64,000 bases of DNA from Mycobacterium seoulense (GTDB lineage: Bacteria > Actinomycetota > Actinomycetes > Mycobacteriales > Mycobacteriaceae): NCBI RefSeq assembly GCF_010731595.1, contig NZ_AP022582.1:1984001-2048000 (forward strand), in the 5' to 3' direction. Shown piece by piece: positions 29,335 to 41,501 of the stretch; the first letter of the stretch is position 1; each line of letters opens with the position of its first letter. The translations under genes and the position numbers were made by a program. The notes below the pieces were generated by a model. It was not told where the DNA came from and ran no database searches. It was given only the letters and a program-made list of their open reading frames with translations.

Positions 29335-31274
29335 CGGGATCGGTCCTCTCGGTCAAGGCTCAGGCGAACGTCAGGTCGGACTGCCCGAACGGTAACCGCA
29401 GCCACCGACAACCAGCCGGCACCGCGTTTCGGGCGGTAAAGGGGCCTGGGTTCGTTCGGCGTGGGAGACACCCGGGTGTCGGTGGCCGCGCTTAACGTCG
29501 CGGCATGGGTGCCGGTGGTGCGACTCAGCTCAGTTTCGCCGACCTGGGGTCGTCCTTCGAAACCCCGGACGTCGCGCTGCGCGACACCACGTTCGTCGTG
29601 GTGGACCTGGAGACCACCGGGGGCCGCACGAAAAGTACGGGCGGACACGCCCCCGACGCCATCACCGAGATCGGCGCGGTCAAGGTCCGCGGCGGCGTGG
29701 TGCTCGGCGAGTTCGCCACGCTCGTCGACCCGCAGCGCAGCATCCCCCCGCAGATCGTGCAGCTGACCGGGATCACCACCGCGATGGTGTCCGACGCCCC
29801 GACCATCGACGCCGTGTTGCCGATGTTCCTCGAGTTCGCCGGCGGGGCGGTGCTGGTCGCCCACAACGCCGGGTTCGACATCGGATTCCTGCGCGCGGCA
29901 GCCGCGCGCTGCGATCTGCCCTGGCCGCGGCCACAGGTCCTGTGCACGGTGCGGCTGGCCCGCCGCGTGCTCAGCCGCGAGGAAGCCCCCAGCGTGCGGC
30001 TGGCCGCCCTGGCACGGCTGTTCGCCGTGGCCACCCAGCCCACGCACCGGGCCCTCGACGACGCCCGCGCCACCGTCGACGTGCTGCACGCGCTCATCGA
30101 GCGGGTGGGCAACCAGGGCGTGCACACGTATGCCGACCTGCGCTCCTATCTGCCGGACGTGACGCCGGCGCAGCGGCGCAAGCGGGTCCTCGCCGAGGGC
30201 CTGCCCCGCCGGCCGGGGGTCTACCTGTTCCGTGGGCCGTCGGGCGAGGTGCTCTACGTCGGGACCGCCGTCGACCTGCGCCGCCGGGTCGGCCAGTACT
30301 TCACCGGCGCCGACCCGCGCGGCCGGATGAAGGAAATGGTCAACCTAGCCACCGCGGTCGACCACGTCGAGTGCGCTTACGCGCTGGAGGCCGGCGTCCG
30401 CGAGCTGCGGCTGCTGGCCGCGCACGCCCCGCCCTACAACCGCCGGTCGAGGTTCCCGCACCGGTGGTGGTGGGTGGCGCTCACCGACGAGGCGTTCCCG
30501 CGGCTCGCGGTGGTGCGAGCGCCCCGCCACGACCGGGCCGTCGGGCCCTTCCGGTCGCGCTCCGACGCCGCCGACACGGCCGAACTGCTGGCCCGCTTCA
30601 CCGGGCTGCGCACGTGCACCACGCGGCTGGGACGCTCGGTCCTGCACGGGCCGGCCTGCGCCGAGGCGGAGATCTCGCCCTGTCCCGCCGCGCGCGACAT
30701 CACGGCCACGCAATACGCCGCGGCGGTGGCGCGCGGCGCGGCCCTGATCGACGGGATGGAGAACGCCGCCCTGTCGGCCGCGGTGGATCAGGTCACGGCG
30801 CTGGCCGAGCGACGACATTTCGAGAGCGCCGCGCGCCTGCGTGACCGCACCGCCACCGCCGTCGAGATCCTCTGGCGGGGCCAGCGGTTGCGCGCGCTGG
30901 CCACGCTGCCCGAGCTGATCGCCGCCGCCCCCGACGGCCAGGGCGGCTATCACCTGGCCGTCGTCCGGCACGGCCAGCTCGCGGCGGCCGGCACCGCCGC
31001 GCGCGGGGTGCCCCCGATGCCGGTGGTCGACGCGATTGTGGCCGGGGCACAGGCGATCTTGCCGACGGCGGCCCCCCTCGGCGGCGCGTTGGTGGAGGAA
31101 TCCGCTCTCATCGCGCGCTGGCTGACCGCTCCGGGAGTGCGCATCGTCCGCGTCGACGACTCCCCCGACGCCGCGGGCTGGGCCTCGCCGCTGCATTCTG
31201 CCGGCGCCTGGGCCGCGTGGGCGGCATCGGCGCGCTCGGCGCGGCTCGCCTACGAGCAAGCGGCGCAATACGAT

Positions 31275-33119
<1,845 letters not shown>

Positions 33120-33159
33120 GCCGACGGCTCCGAATACAAGACGGAACAGGAGTGCTGGG

Positions 33160-34026
33160 TTGAAGAAACTGGGGTCTATCCGATCCGGTGCGCGGCCCGG
33201 TCAGCCGCGAAAAGCCGCCAGCGACCGCTCCCGGCGGCGGCTGCGCCGCCGCCTGTCGGGCGGGCTGTTGCTGCTGATCGCGCTGACCATCGCCGGCGGG
33301 CTGGCCGCCGTGCTGACCCCGCGCCCGCAGGTTGCCGTCGCCGACGAGTCGTCCTCGGCGCTGCTGCGGACCGGCAAGCAGCTGTTCGACACGTCGTGCG
33401 TGTCGTGCCACGGCGCCAACCTGCAGGGGGTGCCCGACCGCGGGCCCAGCCTGATCGGCGTCGGCGAGGAGGCCGTCTACTTCCAGGTCTCGACCGGCCG
33501 GATGCCCGCGATGACCGGCGAGGCCCAGGCGCCCCGCAAGGAGCCGATCTTCGACGAAGCGCAGGTCGACGCGCTGGGCGCCTACGTGCAGGCCAACGGC
33601 GGCGGCCCCACGACCGTGCGCAACCCGGACGGCAGCCTGGCCATGAAATCGCTGCGCGGCGACGACCTGGGCCGCGGCGGCGACCTGTTCCGGCTGAACT
33701 GCTCCTCCTGCCACAACTTCACCGGCAAGGGCGGGGCGCTGTCGTCGGGTAAGTACGCGCCGCCCCTCGAGGCGCCCAACGAGCAGCAGATCCTGGCGGC
33801 CATGCGGACCGGCCCGCAGAACATGCCGAAGTTCTCCGACCGTCAGCTGTCCTTCGAAGCCAAGAAGGACATCATCGGCTACATCAAGGCGGTCACCGAA
33901 GAGCGCCAGCCCGGCGGCTACGGCCTCGGTGGATTCGGGCCCGCACCCGAGGGCATGGCCGCGTGGATCATCGGGATGGTCGCCGCCATCGCTTTGGCGC
34001 TGTGGATTGGGGCACGAGCCTCATGA
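33160..34026 (+). CDS. qcrC: Cytochrome bcc complex diheme cytochrome c subunit QcrC
   Basis: Diheme c-type cytochrome that passes electrons within the bcc–aa3 supercomplex directly to the CuA centre, with no soluble cytochrome c. The 288 residues have a basic N terminus, a membrane segment ([19 protein letters not shown]), two heme-binding motifs CVSCH and CSSCH, and a C-terminal helix ([20 protein letters not shown]). The TTG start at 33160 is used. The stop overlaps an ATG of a short ORF (34023–34082) that leads to qcrA. Confidence 0.95.
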   Translation: MKKLGSIRSGARPGQPRKAASDRSRRRLRRRLSGGLLLLIALTIAGGLAAVLTPRPQVAVADESSSALLRTGKQLFDTSCVSCHGANLQGVPDRGPSLIGVGEEAVYFQVSTGRMPAMTGEAQAPRKEPIFDEAQVDALGAYVQANGGGPTTVRNPDGSLAMKSLRGDDLGRGGDLFRLNCSSCHNFTGKGGALSSGKYAPPLEAPNEQQILAAMRTGPQNMPKFSDRQLSFEAKKDIIGYIKAVTEERQPGGYGLGGFGPAPEGMAAWIIGMVAAIALALWIGARAS

Positions 34027-34082
34027 GCCGCGTCGAGACGATGCAGAGCGTAGCGATGAGGAGGAGCGGCGCATATGAGTGA
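34023..34082 (+). other. Candidate mini-ORF bridging qcrC and qcrA
   Basis: ATG at 34023 overlaps the qcrC stop (ATGA) and opens a 19-codon frame starting MSRVETMQS that ends in a TGA at 34080–34082, overlapping the qcrA start region. It could couple translation between the two genes by reinitiation. In M. tuberculosis the annotated QcrA start begins MSRA at the same relative place, so the mini-ORF may be the remnant of an older start for qcrA. Translation is not demonstrable from sequence. Confidence 0.4.
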
Positions 34083-35280
34083 CGTCAATGCCGTAGGCGG
34101 CTCTGACACCGACAAGGGCGCCGCGCCGAACGAACCCGACGAGGCGGCCCTGGCCGCCATGTCGCGGCAGGAGCTGGTGGCGCTGGGCGGGAAGCTCGAC
34201 GGGGTCGAGACGATCGTCAAGGAACCCCGCTGGCCCGTGGAGGGCACCAAAGCCGAGAAGCGAGCCGAGCGCGGAGTCGCCCTGTGGTTGTTGCTGGGTG
34301 GTGTTTTCGGGCTGGCGCTGCTGCTGGTCTTCCTGTTCTGGCCGTGGGAGTACAAGCCGAAGAATGCCGCGGGCAGCCTGTTGTACGACCTGGCCACCCC
34401 GCTGTACGGGCTGACCTTCGGGATGTCGATCCTGTCGATCGCCGTCGGCACCATCCTGTACCAGAAAAGGTTTATCCCCGAAGAGATTTCGATCCAAGAG
34501 CGGCATGACGGCGCCTCCCGGGAGGTCGACCGCAAGACGGTCGTGGCCAACCTCACCGACGCCCTGGAGGGCTCCACCGTGCGGCGGCGCAAAGTGGTCG
34601 GGCTGTCGTTGGGACTGGGCCTGGGCGCGTTCGGCCTGTCGACGCTGGTCGCGTTTGCCGGCGGCCTGATCAAAAATCCGTGGAAGCCGGTGGTGCCCAC
34701 CGCAAACGGCAAGAAGGCCGTGCTGTGGACCTCCGGCTGGACCCCGCGGTATGCGGGCGAGACCATCTTCCTCGCGCGGGCGACCGGGTCGGCCGGTGCG
34801 TCGCCGTTCATCAAGATGCGCCCCGAGGACCTCGACGCCGGCGGCATGGAGACCGTCTTCCCGTGGCGGGAATCCGACGGTGACGGCACCACCCCGGAAT
34901 CGCAGGAAAAGCTCCGCGCGATCAACCAGGGCGTCCGCAATCCCGTGATGCTCATCCGCATCCGGCCGTCCGACATGCCCCGCGTGGTCAAGCGCCAGGG
35001 CCAGGAGAGCTTCAACTTCGGCGAGTTCTTCGCCTACACCAAGGTCTGCTCGCACCTCGGGTGCCCCGCGTCGCTGTACGAGGAGCAGTCCTACCGAATC
35101 CTGTGCCCATGTCACCAGTCGCAGTTCGACGCCCTGCACTTCGCCAAGCCGATCTTCGGCCCGGCGGCGCGCGCGCTGGCGCAACTGCCCATCACGATCG
35201 ACACCGACGGATATCTGGTCGCCAACGGTGACTTCGTCGAGCCCGTCGGACCGGCATTCTGGGAGAGGACGACAACATGA
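34075..35280 (+). CDS. qcrA: Cytochrome bcc complex Rieske iron–sulfur subunit QcrA
   Basis: Rieske subunit of the bcc complex. The 401 residues have three predicted membrane helices (about residues 65–84, 105–125 and 180–200), a feature of actinobacterial Rieske proteins, and a C-terminal cluster-binding domain with CSHLGCP and CPCHQSQF supplying the two Cys and two His ligands. The ATG at 34075 follows GAGGAGG. The N terminus is about 28 residues shorter than in M. tuberculosis and differs there. The stop overlaps the qcrB start as ATGA. Confidence 0.95.
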   Translation: MSDVNAVGGSDTDKGAAPNEPDEAALAAMSRQELVALGGKLDGVETIVKEPRWPVEGTKAEKRAERGVALWLLLGGVFGLALLLVFLFWPWEYKPKNAAGSLLYDLATPLYGLTFGMSILSIAVGTILYQKRFIPEEISIQERHDGASREVDRKTVVANLTDALEGSTVRRRKVVGLSLGLGLGAFGLSTLVAFAGGLIKNPWKPVVPTANGKKAVLWTSGWTPRYAGETIFLARATGSAGASPFIKMRPEDLDAGGMETVFPWRESDGDGTTPESQEKLRAINQGVRNPVMLIRIRPSDMPRVVKRQGQESFNFGEFFAYTKVCSHLGCPASLYEEQSYRILCPCHQSQFDALHFAKPIFGPAARALAQLPITIDTDGYLVANGDFVEPVGPAFWERTTT

Positions 35281-36977
35281 GTCCAAAACTGAGTCCCCCG
35301 AAACCGCCCAAGATCGGCGATGTCCTGGCCCGCCAGGGCGAAGACATCGACACGCGCTATCACCCCTCGGCGGCGGTGCGCCGGCAGCTCAACAAGGTCT
35401 TCCCGACCCACTGGTCCTTCCTGCTGGGCGAGATCGCGATGTATAGCTTCATCGTGCTGCTGCTCACCGGCGTGTACCTGACGCTGTTCTTCGACCCGTC
35501 CATGGCCGAGGTCACCTACAACGGGGCCTACCAGCCGCTGCGCGGGGTCGACATGTCGAAGGCCTTCGCCTCCACCCTCGACATCTCCTTCGAGGTGCGC
35601 GGCGGCCTGTTCGTCCGGCAGGTGCACCACTGGGCCGCACTGATTTTCGCCGCGTCGATCATGGTGCACCTGGCCCGCATCTTCTTCACCGGCGCGTTCC
35701 GGCGGCCGCGTGAGGCCAACTGGGTCATCGGCTCGCTGCTGCTGATCCTGGCGATGTTCGAGGGGTACTTCGGCTACTCGCTGCCCGACGACCTGCTCTC
35801 GGGCATCGGGCTGCGCGCCGCGCTCTCCTCGATCACGCTCGGGATGCCGGTGATCGGCACCTGGTTGCACTGGGCGCTGTTCGGCGGCGACTTCCCTTGC
35901 GGCGGTGTCGGAAACGAATGCGCGACGGCGGGCTACATCATCCCCCGCATGTACGCCCTGCACATCCTGCTGCTGCCGGGGATCATCCTGGCCTTGATCG
36001 GGCTGCACCTGGCGATGGTGTGGTTCCAGAAGCACACCCAGTTCCCCGGCCCCGGCCGCACCGAGCACAACGTGGTCGGCGTCCGGGTGATGCCGATCTT
36101 CGCGGTGAAATCCGGCGCGTTCTTCGCGGCGATCGTCGGTGTCCTGGGCCTGATGGGCGGCCTGCTGCAGATCAACCCCATCTGGAACCTGGGCCCCTAC
36201 AAGCCATCTCACGTTTCGGCCGGTTCGCAGCCGGACTTCTACATGATGTGGACGGAAGGCCTGGCCCGCATCTGGCCGCCGTGGGAGTTCTACTTCTGGC
36301 ACCACACGATTCCGGCCGCCGTCTGGGTGGCGCTGATCATGGGCCTGATCTTTGTCCTGCTGATCGTCTACCCCTTCCTGGAAAAGCGGTTCAGCGGCGA
36401 CTACGCGCACCACAACCTGCTGCAACGTCCACGGGACGTCCCGGTGCGCACGTCGATCGGCGCGATGGCGATCTCGTTCTACATGTTGCTGACGCTGGCG
36501 GCGATGAACGACATCATCGCGTTCAAGTTCCAGATCTCCTTGAACGCGACGACGTGGATCGGCCGCATCGGGATGGTCATCCTCCCGCCGGTCGTCTACT
36601 TCATCACCTACCGGTGGTGTGTCGCGCTGCAGCGCAGCGACCGCGAGGTGCTGGCGCACGGGATCGAGACGGGCATCATCAAGCGGTTGCCGCACGGGGC
36701 CTACATCGAGCTGCATCAGCCGCTCGGCCCCGTCGACGACCACGGCCACCCGATACCGCTCGAGTACCAGGGCGCGGCGCTGCCCAAGCGGATGAACAAG
36801 CTGGGCTCGGCGGGTTCACCGGGCAGCGGCAGCTTCCTGTTCGCCGACCCGGCGTCGGAGGACGCGGCCCTGCGCGAGGCGGCACACGGGTCCGAGCAAC
36901 GTGCCCTGACCGCGCTGCGCGAGCACCAGGACAGCATCGCCGGTTCGACCAACGGGAAGAACGGCGAGCGCCACTAG
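35277..36977 (+). CDS. qcrB: Cytochrome bcc complex cytochrome b subunit QcrB
   Basis: Cytochrome b of the bcc complex, which carries the quinol oxidation site targeted by Q203-type inhibitors in this genus. The 566 residues have eight or more helices; paired heme-ligand histidines appear in [20 protein letters not shown] and [26 protein letters not shown], and [10 protein letters not shown] provides a PEWY-like motif in its actinobacterial form. The cytoplasmic C-terminal tail is longer than in proteobacteria. The start overlaps the qcrA stop. The last gene of the operon, its TAG stop shares CTAG with the stop of the minus-strand gene at 36974. Confidence 0.95.
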   Translation: MSPKLSPPKPPKIGDVLARQGEDIDTRYHPSAAVRRQLNKVFPTHWSFLLGEIAMYSFIVLLLTGVYLTLFFDPSMAEVTYNGAYQPLRGVDMSKAFASTLDISFEVRGGLFVRQVHHWAALIFAASIMVHLARIFFTGAFRRPREANWVIGSLLLILAMFEGYFGYSLPDDLLSGIGLRAALSSITLGMPVIGTWLHWALFGGDFPCGGVGNECATAGYIIPRMYALHILLLPGIILALIGLHLAMVWFQKHTQFPGPGRTEHNVVGVRVMPIFAVKSGAFFAAIVGVLGLMGGLLQINPIWNLGPYKPSHVSAGSQPDFYMMWTEGLARIWPPWEFYFWHHTIPAAVWVALIMGLIFVLLIVYPFLEKRFSGDYAHHNLLQRPRDVPVRTSIGAMAISFYMLLTLAAMNDIIAFKFQISLNATTWIGRIGMVILPPVVYFITYRWCVALQRSDREVLAHGIETGIIKRLPHGAYIELHQPLGPVDDHGHPIPLEYQGAALPKRMNKLGSAGSPGSGSFLFADPASEDAALREAAHGSEQRALTALREHQDSIAGSTNGKNGERH

Positions 36978-37435
36978 CTCCGTGCCGGTTCGGTGAAGAC
37001 CGCGCCGCACTGTTGCTGGGCCGCCCGCAGGATGGAGCCGGCGGTCAGGAAGGCCGGCTTCGTCTGGTCGCGCGAGTCGACGGGCAGGTTGGCCGCACAG
37101 CGCAGCATCATCAGGCCGAGCGCGCTGTAGGTGGTGTACGGGACGATCAGCAGGTTGACGCGTGCGTCGTCCCCGATGATGGTCATCACGTGCTGGCGCT
37201 TCCGTTCCCAGCCCGCCCAATTCAGGTCGGGCGGTCGCTGCAGCGGCGGCCAGTTGACGTTGATGGAGCTGACGTCTCCCAGCAGGGGTGTCAGGACGGC
37301 GATCAGCTCGGGCAATTCGTTGGTGATGCGGTCCGCGCGCGGCCACCACGCTCCGTCGATGGCACGGCCCAGTTCACGGGCCACCGACACCCGGACTGGA
37401 TTGGCTCGGCGCCGGCGTTCGAACAATTCGGTCAT
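36974..37435 (-). CDS. DUF5994-like protein
   Basis: A 153-residue protein with the motif [22 protein letters not shown] near the N terminus, and [19 protein letters not shown] and [19 protein letters not shown] downstream. The DGAWWPRS-type block is characteristic of DUF5994. No function is known. The ATG at 37435 is chosen because conserved sequence begins shortly after it ([16 protein letters not shown]); the frame stays open to 37582 with low-complexity sequence. It converges on qcrB with overlapping stop codons. M. tuberculosis does not have it at this position as far as I recall. Confidence 0.7.
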   Translation of the reverse strand: MTELFERRRRANPVRVSVARELGRAIDGAWWPRADRITNELPELIAVLTPLLGDVSSINVNWPPLQRPPDLNWAGWERKRQHVMTIIGDDARVNLLIVPYTTYSALGLMMLRCAANLPVDSRDQTKPAFLTAGSILRAAQQQCGAVFTEPARS

Positions 37436-37799
37436 CCGAGGGCCCGGCGGCCAGGCAGACTCGCGACAATCACGGGCGGATCCCTTCACGTCGGCGTCGT
37501 TCACCCCGGCTGGCCCGGGGCGGACGGAGGAATCGCATTGCCCGTGGCCGGCATCCGCATTGGGGGGCTGCACCGCTGACAATGAAACGGCTCGGAGTCA
37601 ACGCTACGCCACCGCCACCCCGCGGGGCGGCCAGGGGCCGGACCGCGCGCGCTCGGCCGGCCCGGCGACCCGGGAGGCGGCCCAGCGGGGCACGTCGGGC
37701 CGCGCGGACCGCCCTGGCTCCGTCTGTAGGACTACAGTGGTAAGGGTCCGACCGTGGCGCTGTCCGGGTGAGCGGGGGGCGACAGGGTGAGGATGGGCA
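37436..37799. other. 364-bp region without a well-supported gene
   Basis: The region contains possible upstream extensions of the minus-strand DUF5994 frame. On the plus strand there is a palindrome (CTGTAG-GA-CTACAG, 37724–37737) overlapping a TACAGT −10-like hexamer (37733–37738), about 60 bp before the small gene at 37800. Confidence 0.55.
37724..37737 (+). promoter_or_regulatory. Palindromic operator-like site over a −10-like hexamer
   Basis: Perfect inverted repeat CTGTAG-GA-CTACAG, overlapping TACAGT. The TGTAG/CTACA half sites recall BlaI/MecI- or CopY-type operators, but the spacing was not matched to a known consensus. It probably controls the 76-residue gene at 37800. Confidence 0.4.
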
Positions 37800-38030
37800 A
37801 TGGCGATACAGGACTGGGGCGACGCCCCGGAGATCCACCCTTCGAAGATCCGCGTGGGTGACATCATCGGCACGTTGCGTCCCACGGCACTGCGTTACAC
37901 CGTCAAGATGATCAGCGGGCCGCAGACCACTCCCCGGCGCTGGACATTCTTCGGCCGCGACGACCACGGCAAGCAATACACGGGCACGTTCGGCGAGAAC
38001 GAATTGGTTCGCAGGTACACCAAGTCGTGA
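37800..38030 (+). CDS. Small conserved-looking protein of unknown function
   Basis: A 76-residue protein, MAIQDWGDAPEIHPSKIRVG at the start, then alternating hydrophobic and charged residues typical of a small beta-barrel, ending in VRRYTKS. An ATG with upstream GAGGATGGG supports translation. No signal peptide or membrane segment. I do not recognise a family. Its own palindrome-bearing promoter upstream and lack of overlap with neighbours suggest an independent transcript. It lies between the DUF5994 gene and the DUF2561 gene, a spot where M. tuberculosis has no comparable gene that I recall. Confidence 0.65.
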   Translation: MAIQDWGDAPEIHPSKIRVGDIIGTLRPTALRYTVKMISGPQTTPRRWTFFGRDDHGKQYTGTFGENELVRRYTKS

Positions 38031-38037
38031 CGCGCGC

Positions 38038-38685
38038 TTACTGAGCGGCGACGGCGCGGCGCAGCTGGCGGACGTGCAGCCACTCGATCACCGGCATCCC
38101 GGCGGTGACGACGCCGGCTACGCCGTACGCGACCCAGGACGGGGTGTCGTGGCCCACGGCCATCAGGTACGTCGCCGTAGCCACCGCCACCAGCGCAGCT
38201 CCCATCGCGCCGACCAAGAGCACGGTGCCGCGCAACCAGGCCCGATCCACCGCCTCGCCCGACCACTCGGAGTCGGTCTCCTGAGCGGGCGCCTGCGCGC
38301 GCGGTTGGCGCGCCCATTCGGCCGCGGTCCGCGGCGCCTGGGACATCAGCCGCACCGGGGGCCGGCTGGCCGCGGTCATCCCCCTGGCGGCCGGCTCGGT
38401 CTGGGCCATCCGGCGGGCCCGCAACAGCATGGGGATCGCCCCGGCGATGATCAGCGCGGACACGATGATCACGGCGTAGAGCACCCAGGAGGTGGTGTGC
38501 GCGCCGCCGGCCGCCTTGTGAAAACCCCGACCCAGGTCCGCCAGCGCGACGGTCGCGGCCACGCTCACGCCCAGTAAGACCAGCCAGACGGCGCCGCAGG
38601 CGCCGATCAGGATGCGGTCGACGACGTCGGGCGAAATGGTGTCGTCGCCGAACCCGCGGCGGTACGCCGAATACCTGCTCACCAT
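38038..38685 (-). CDS. DUF2561 membrane protein (Rv2197c type)
   Basis: A 215-residue integral membrane protein with about four helices in two pairs (IGACGAVWLVLLGVSVAATVAL and YAVIIVSALIIAGAIPMLL; GTVLLVGAMGAALVAVATATYLMA and YGVAGVVTAGMPVIEWL) separated by a basic cytoplasmic loop. MVSRYSAYRRG matches the family start. The ATG at 38685 overlaps the mmpS3 stop (TGATG), so it depends on translation through mmpS3. It is last of the ctaC–ctaF–mmpS3–DUF2561 minus-strand series; a role beside the oxidase is only suggested by position. Confidence 0.85.
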   Translation of the reverse strand: MVSRYSAYRRGFGDDTISPDVVDRILIGACGAVWLVLLGVSVAATVALADLGRGFHKAAGGAHTTSWVLYAVIIVSALIIAGAIPMLLRARRMAQTEPAARGMTAASRPPVRLMSQAPRTAAEWARQPRAQAPAQETDSEWSGEAVDRAWLRGTVLLVGAMGAALVAVATATYLMAVGHDTPSWVAYGVAGVVTAGMPVIEWLHVRQLRRAVAAQ

Positions 38686-39631
38686 CAGCAGCTCGTCTGC
38701 GGCGAGTCGTTGGTGTTCGACGAAAGGACCGTTCCGTCGCTCGTCGTGATCGAGCAGTTGAGCCGGCTGACCCGGAAAAGGCTGGACGCCTCGACCGAGC
38801 CCACGTCGGACTGGGAGATCGGCGTGACGGTCATCGACCACGGGATGTACACGTTGTGCTGCGTGCGCCGCCGGCCCGACGCGTCGACGTAGGTCACCGA
38901 GATGATGTCACCGGGCGCCTTGGTGCCGGTCACCGAATACGTCACCTGCCGCGGCCCTGCGGGGGTCGTCGAAGGAGGTGGCGGTGGCGCTGCCGCCGTC
39001 GAGGTGGCCGGGGGCGGCGCCGGGGCGGGCGGCGGCGGTGGCGGCGGCGGGGCGGGCGTCACCGTCACGGTCTGTGTCTCCGTTGCTGTCGGGGGCGGCG
39101 GTTCGGTCGTGGGTGGGGGCGGCGGAGGCGGGGCGGCGGCTTGGTGGTCGTGATCTCGTCCTGCATCGGCGGCGTCGACGGGACGGTGGTGGTGTTCGGG
39201 TTGGCCAGCTTGGTGGTGTCGGTGCGCGCGAACAGCAGCGACACCGACACCACGAGCGCGATGGCGGCCACGATGGCGGCGATCCCCACCACCCAGGGCC
39301 ACCGCGGCGCACCGTGCTCCTCGTCGGTGTCGGCAGACTCGTCGAAGGCGTCGTAGTCGTAGAGCCTCAGATCGGCCGGCAGGTAGGGACCGCTGATGAA
39401 GTGCTCCGACTCGGGGGCCGAATAGGCCCGTGAATAGACGTCGGTCTGGCCCGTCTGGTCGACCGCCGGCTCGGCGCTGTCGTCGAAGGGTTCGATCTCG
39501 TCGACGGAACCGGGCTCCTCCCCCGGCTCGGGGCCGTCCGTGGGCTCGATGTCGGAATCCGGTTGGTGGGGAGCCTCGTTCACGGAATCGGGTTCCTCAG
39601 GTTCCCATTCCGGGGGTTTCGGCCCGCTCAT
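38685..39631 (-). pseudogene. mmpS3: MmpS3, split by a one-base frameshift
   Basis: The N-terminal half (from ATG 39631) has an acidic cytoplasmic segment, a membrane helix ([25 protein letters not shown]) and the start of a proline-rich region; the C-terminal half, in another frame, has a long P/A/T linker and the conserved MmpS domain ([33 protein letters not shown]…) ending at 38685. The frame is lost in a run of four G on the plus strand at 39130–39133; one extra base restores a single frame of 315 residues. M. tuberculosis MmpS3 is about 300 residues. It is either a true mutation, an assembly or sequencing error in a GC homopolymer, or recoding. MmpS3 is described as a cell-wall/division-associated protein, and loss would be notable. 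Confidence 0.85.
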
Positions 39632-39812
39632 CTTTGCCTGCCCTGTCCGACTGCCTCACCAGCGCGCGGGGCCCGGCGGCCATACCGTTGCGCGCGCGCT
39701 TGAGAAATTGTCATTTGCCTGGGCAAAACATTACCGAACCGAGAGGGGCAGAGAAGTCCTGGCGAACCAGCCACAGATCACGTGATCGGATTGTGACCTT
39801 TTGGGTCGGGAA

Positions 39813-40232
39813 TCAGTGCTTCTCGGGCCCGACGTAGTACTCGAAGATCAGGCCCGCGACCGAGGCGAGCACGAACATCACCCCGGCGGCGATCAGCCAC
39901 GTCAGCCACAACGCGATCCCGACCGCGGTCACCGAGGCCGACAGTGCGACCAGGATCGGCCACCAGCTGTGCGGGCTGAAAAAGCCCAATTCGCCTGCTC
40001 CGTCACTGATCTCGGCGCCCTCGTAGTCCTCGGGACGCGTATCGATGCGGCGTGCCACGAACCGGAAGAAGGTGGCCACGATCAATGCCAGGCCGCCGGT
40101 CAGCGCCAGCGCGGTCGTGCCCGCCCACTCCTCACCACCGGTGGCGAAAAGCGCGGTAAGCACGCCGTAAAGCACCGCAACCACAATGAAAAACCCGGCG
40201 ACGAATTCGAAAAGCCTGGCTTCAATATGCAT
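39813..40232 (-). CDS. ctaF: Cytochrome c oxidase subunit IV-type CtaF
   Basis: Small actinobacterial subunit of the aa3 oxidase. The 139 residues match M. tuberculosis Rv2199c in length, with four helices (for example [21 protein letters not shown] and [20 protein letters not shown]). A polar loop with [26 protein letters not shown] lies between the helix pairs. It is 13 bp downstream of ctaC and in the same transcript. A long gap (39633–39812) follows before mmpS3, with no gene. Confidence 0.93.
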   Translation of the reverse strand: MHIEARLFEFVAGFFIVVAVLYGVLTALFATGGEEWAGTTALALTGGLALIVATFFRFVARRIDTRPEDYEGAEISDGAGELGFFSPHSWWPILVALSASVTAVGIALWLTWLIAAGVMFVLASVAGLIFEYYVGPEKH

Positions 40233-40245
40233 TTGGTGTCCTAAC

Positions 40246-41355
40246 CTACTGACTTCCGGCCAACTGGCCGCGGCGGGTGTCGAACGGGTGCGTGGACACC
40301 GCGAGCGGCGCCTGACCGATCGACTGCAATGCCTGGGCGTTGGTCTTCCCGTCGATCCGCTGCTGCAGGTAAGCCTTGAAGTCGTTGGGCGGCACCACCC
40401 GAACCTCGAAGTTCATCATCGAGTGATAGGTGCCACAGAACTCGGCGCAGTGCCCGACGAATGCCCCGGGCCTGCTGATGTCGTCGACCTGGAAGACGTT
40501 CACCGAGTTGTTCGCCTCGGCGTTGGGGATCACGTCGCGCTTGAACAGGAACTCCGGCACCCAGAAGGTGTGGACGACGTCCGCGGACGCCAACCGGAAC
40601 TGGATGCGCTTGCCGGTGGGCAGCACCAGCACCGGGATTTCATTGCTGGTGCCCAGGATTTCGACCTTGTCGAAGTTCAGGTAGGTCCGGTCCGAGGTGT
40701 TGAGCCCGCGGACCGGTCCGACGAGTTCCTCGCCGTGGGCGTCCTTGCCTTCGGGCTTGGAGACCATCGCGTTCTTGCGCGCCTGGTCGACGCCGTCGTA
40801 GGTCAGCGTGCCGTCCTTGAACTCGACGCGCTGATAGCCGAACTTCCAGTTCCACTGGAAGGCGGTGACGTCGACCACCACCTCGGGATCCTTGTCGACG
40901 TGCAGCATCTTCTCCTGCACCACCACGGTGAAGTAGAACAACACCGAGATGATCAGGAACGGCGTCACGGTCAGCACCAGTTCCAGCGGCATGTTGTAGC
41001 CGAACTGACGGGGCAGCTCGGTGTCGGTGGCCTTCTTGCGGTGGAAGGCCGACGCCCAGAAGATCAGGCCCCACACGATGACCCCGACGACCAGCGAGGC
41101 GATGGTCGCTCCGACCCACAGCTCGCGGTTGAGGTGGGCCTGCGGGGTGATGCCCTTGGGCCAGCCCAGACCCAGCGCGTCCGACCAGCTGCATCCGCTC
41201 AGGGTCACCGCCAGCACGCCGAACGTCGCGGCCAGCGCCACCGGCCGCAGACGACGGGACAGACCCCGCCGAACGCCCCCGGAACGGCCGCCGAAAAGGC
41301 CCCGGAACCTGCCCTGCGACAAACGTTGCGAACGGACCTGCTCGCGAGGTGTCAC
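40246..41355 (-). CDS. ctaC: Cytochrome c oxidase subunit II CtaC
   Basis: CuA-containing subunit II. The 369 residues begin with a basic N terminus and signal segment ending in a lipobox-like LSGCSW (cysteine near residue 52 is likely lipidated), followed by two membrane helices and a periplasmic cupredoxin domain with [14 protein letters not shown] and the CuA motif [16 protein letters not shown] (C-x3-C, His, Met). The GTG at 41355 is preceded by AGGAGG at 8 bp; the frame is open up to 41490 but has no such site. It heads the minus-strand transcript ctaC–ctaF and is divergent from asnB. Confidence 0.95.
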   Translation of the reverse strand: MTPREQVRSQRLSQGRFRGLFGGRSGGVRRGLSRRLRPVALAATFGVLAVTLSGCSWSDALGLGWPKGITPQAHLNRELWVGATIASLVVGVIVWGLIFWASAFHRKKATDTELPRQFGYNMPLELVLTVTPFLIISVLFYFTVVVQEKMLHVDKDPEVVVDVTAFQWNWKFGYQRVEFKDGTLTYDGVDQARKNAMVSKPEGKDAHGEELVGPVRGLNTSDRTYLNFDKVEILGTSNEIPVLVLPTGKRIQFRLASADVVHTFWVPEFLFKRDVIPNAEANNSVNVFQVDDISRPGAFVGHCAEFCGTYHSMMNFEVRVVPPNDFKAYLQQRIDGKTNAQALQSIGQAPLAVSTHPFDTRRGQLAGSQ

Positions 41356-41501
41356 GTTGGCGCCTCCTGCTCGGATATCGAATACTACGCAGCGTAGACC
41401 ACGCCGCTGACCCGAGCGACGAAACCCCGGCCCACCGGCCGTCACGACCTGCCGGGTGCGCTCGCCACGGCCGTCGCCGAAGTGCGGCATACTGGGGCGC
41501 C

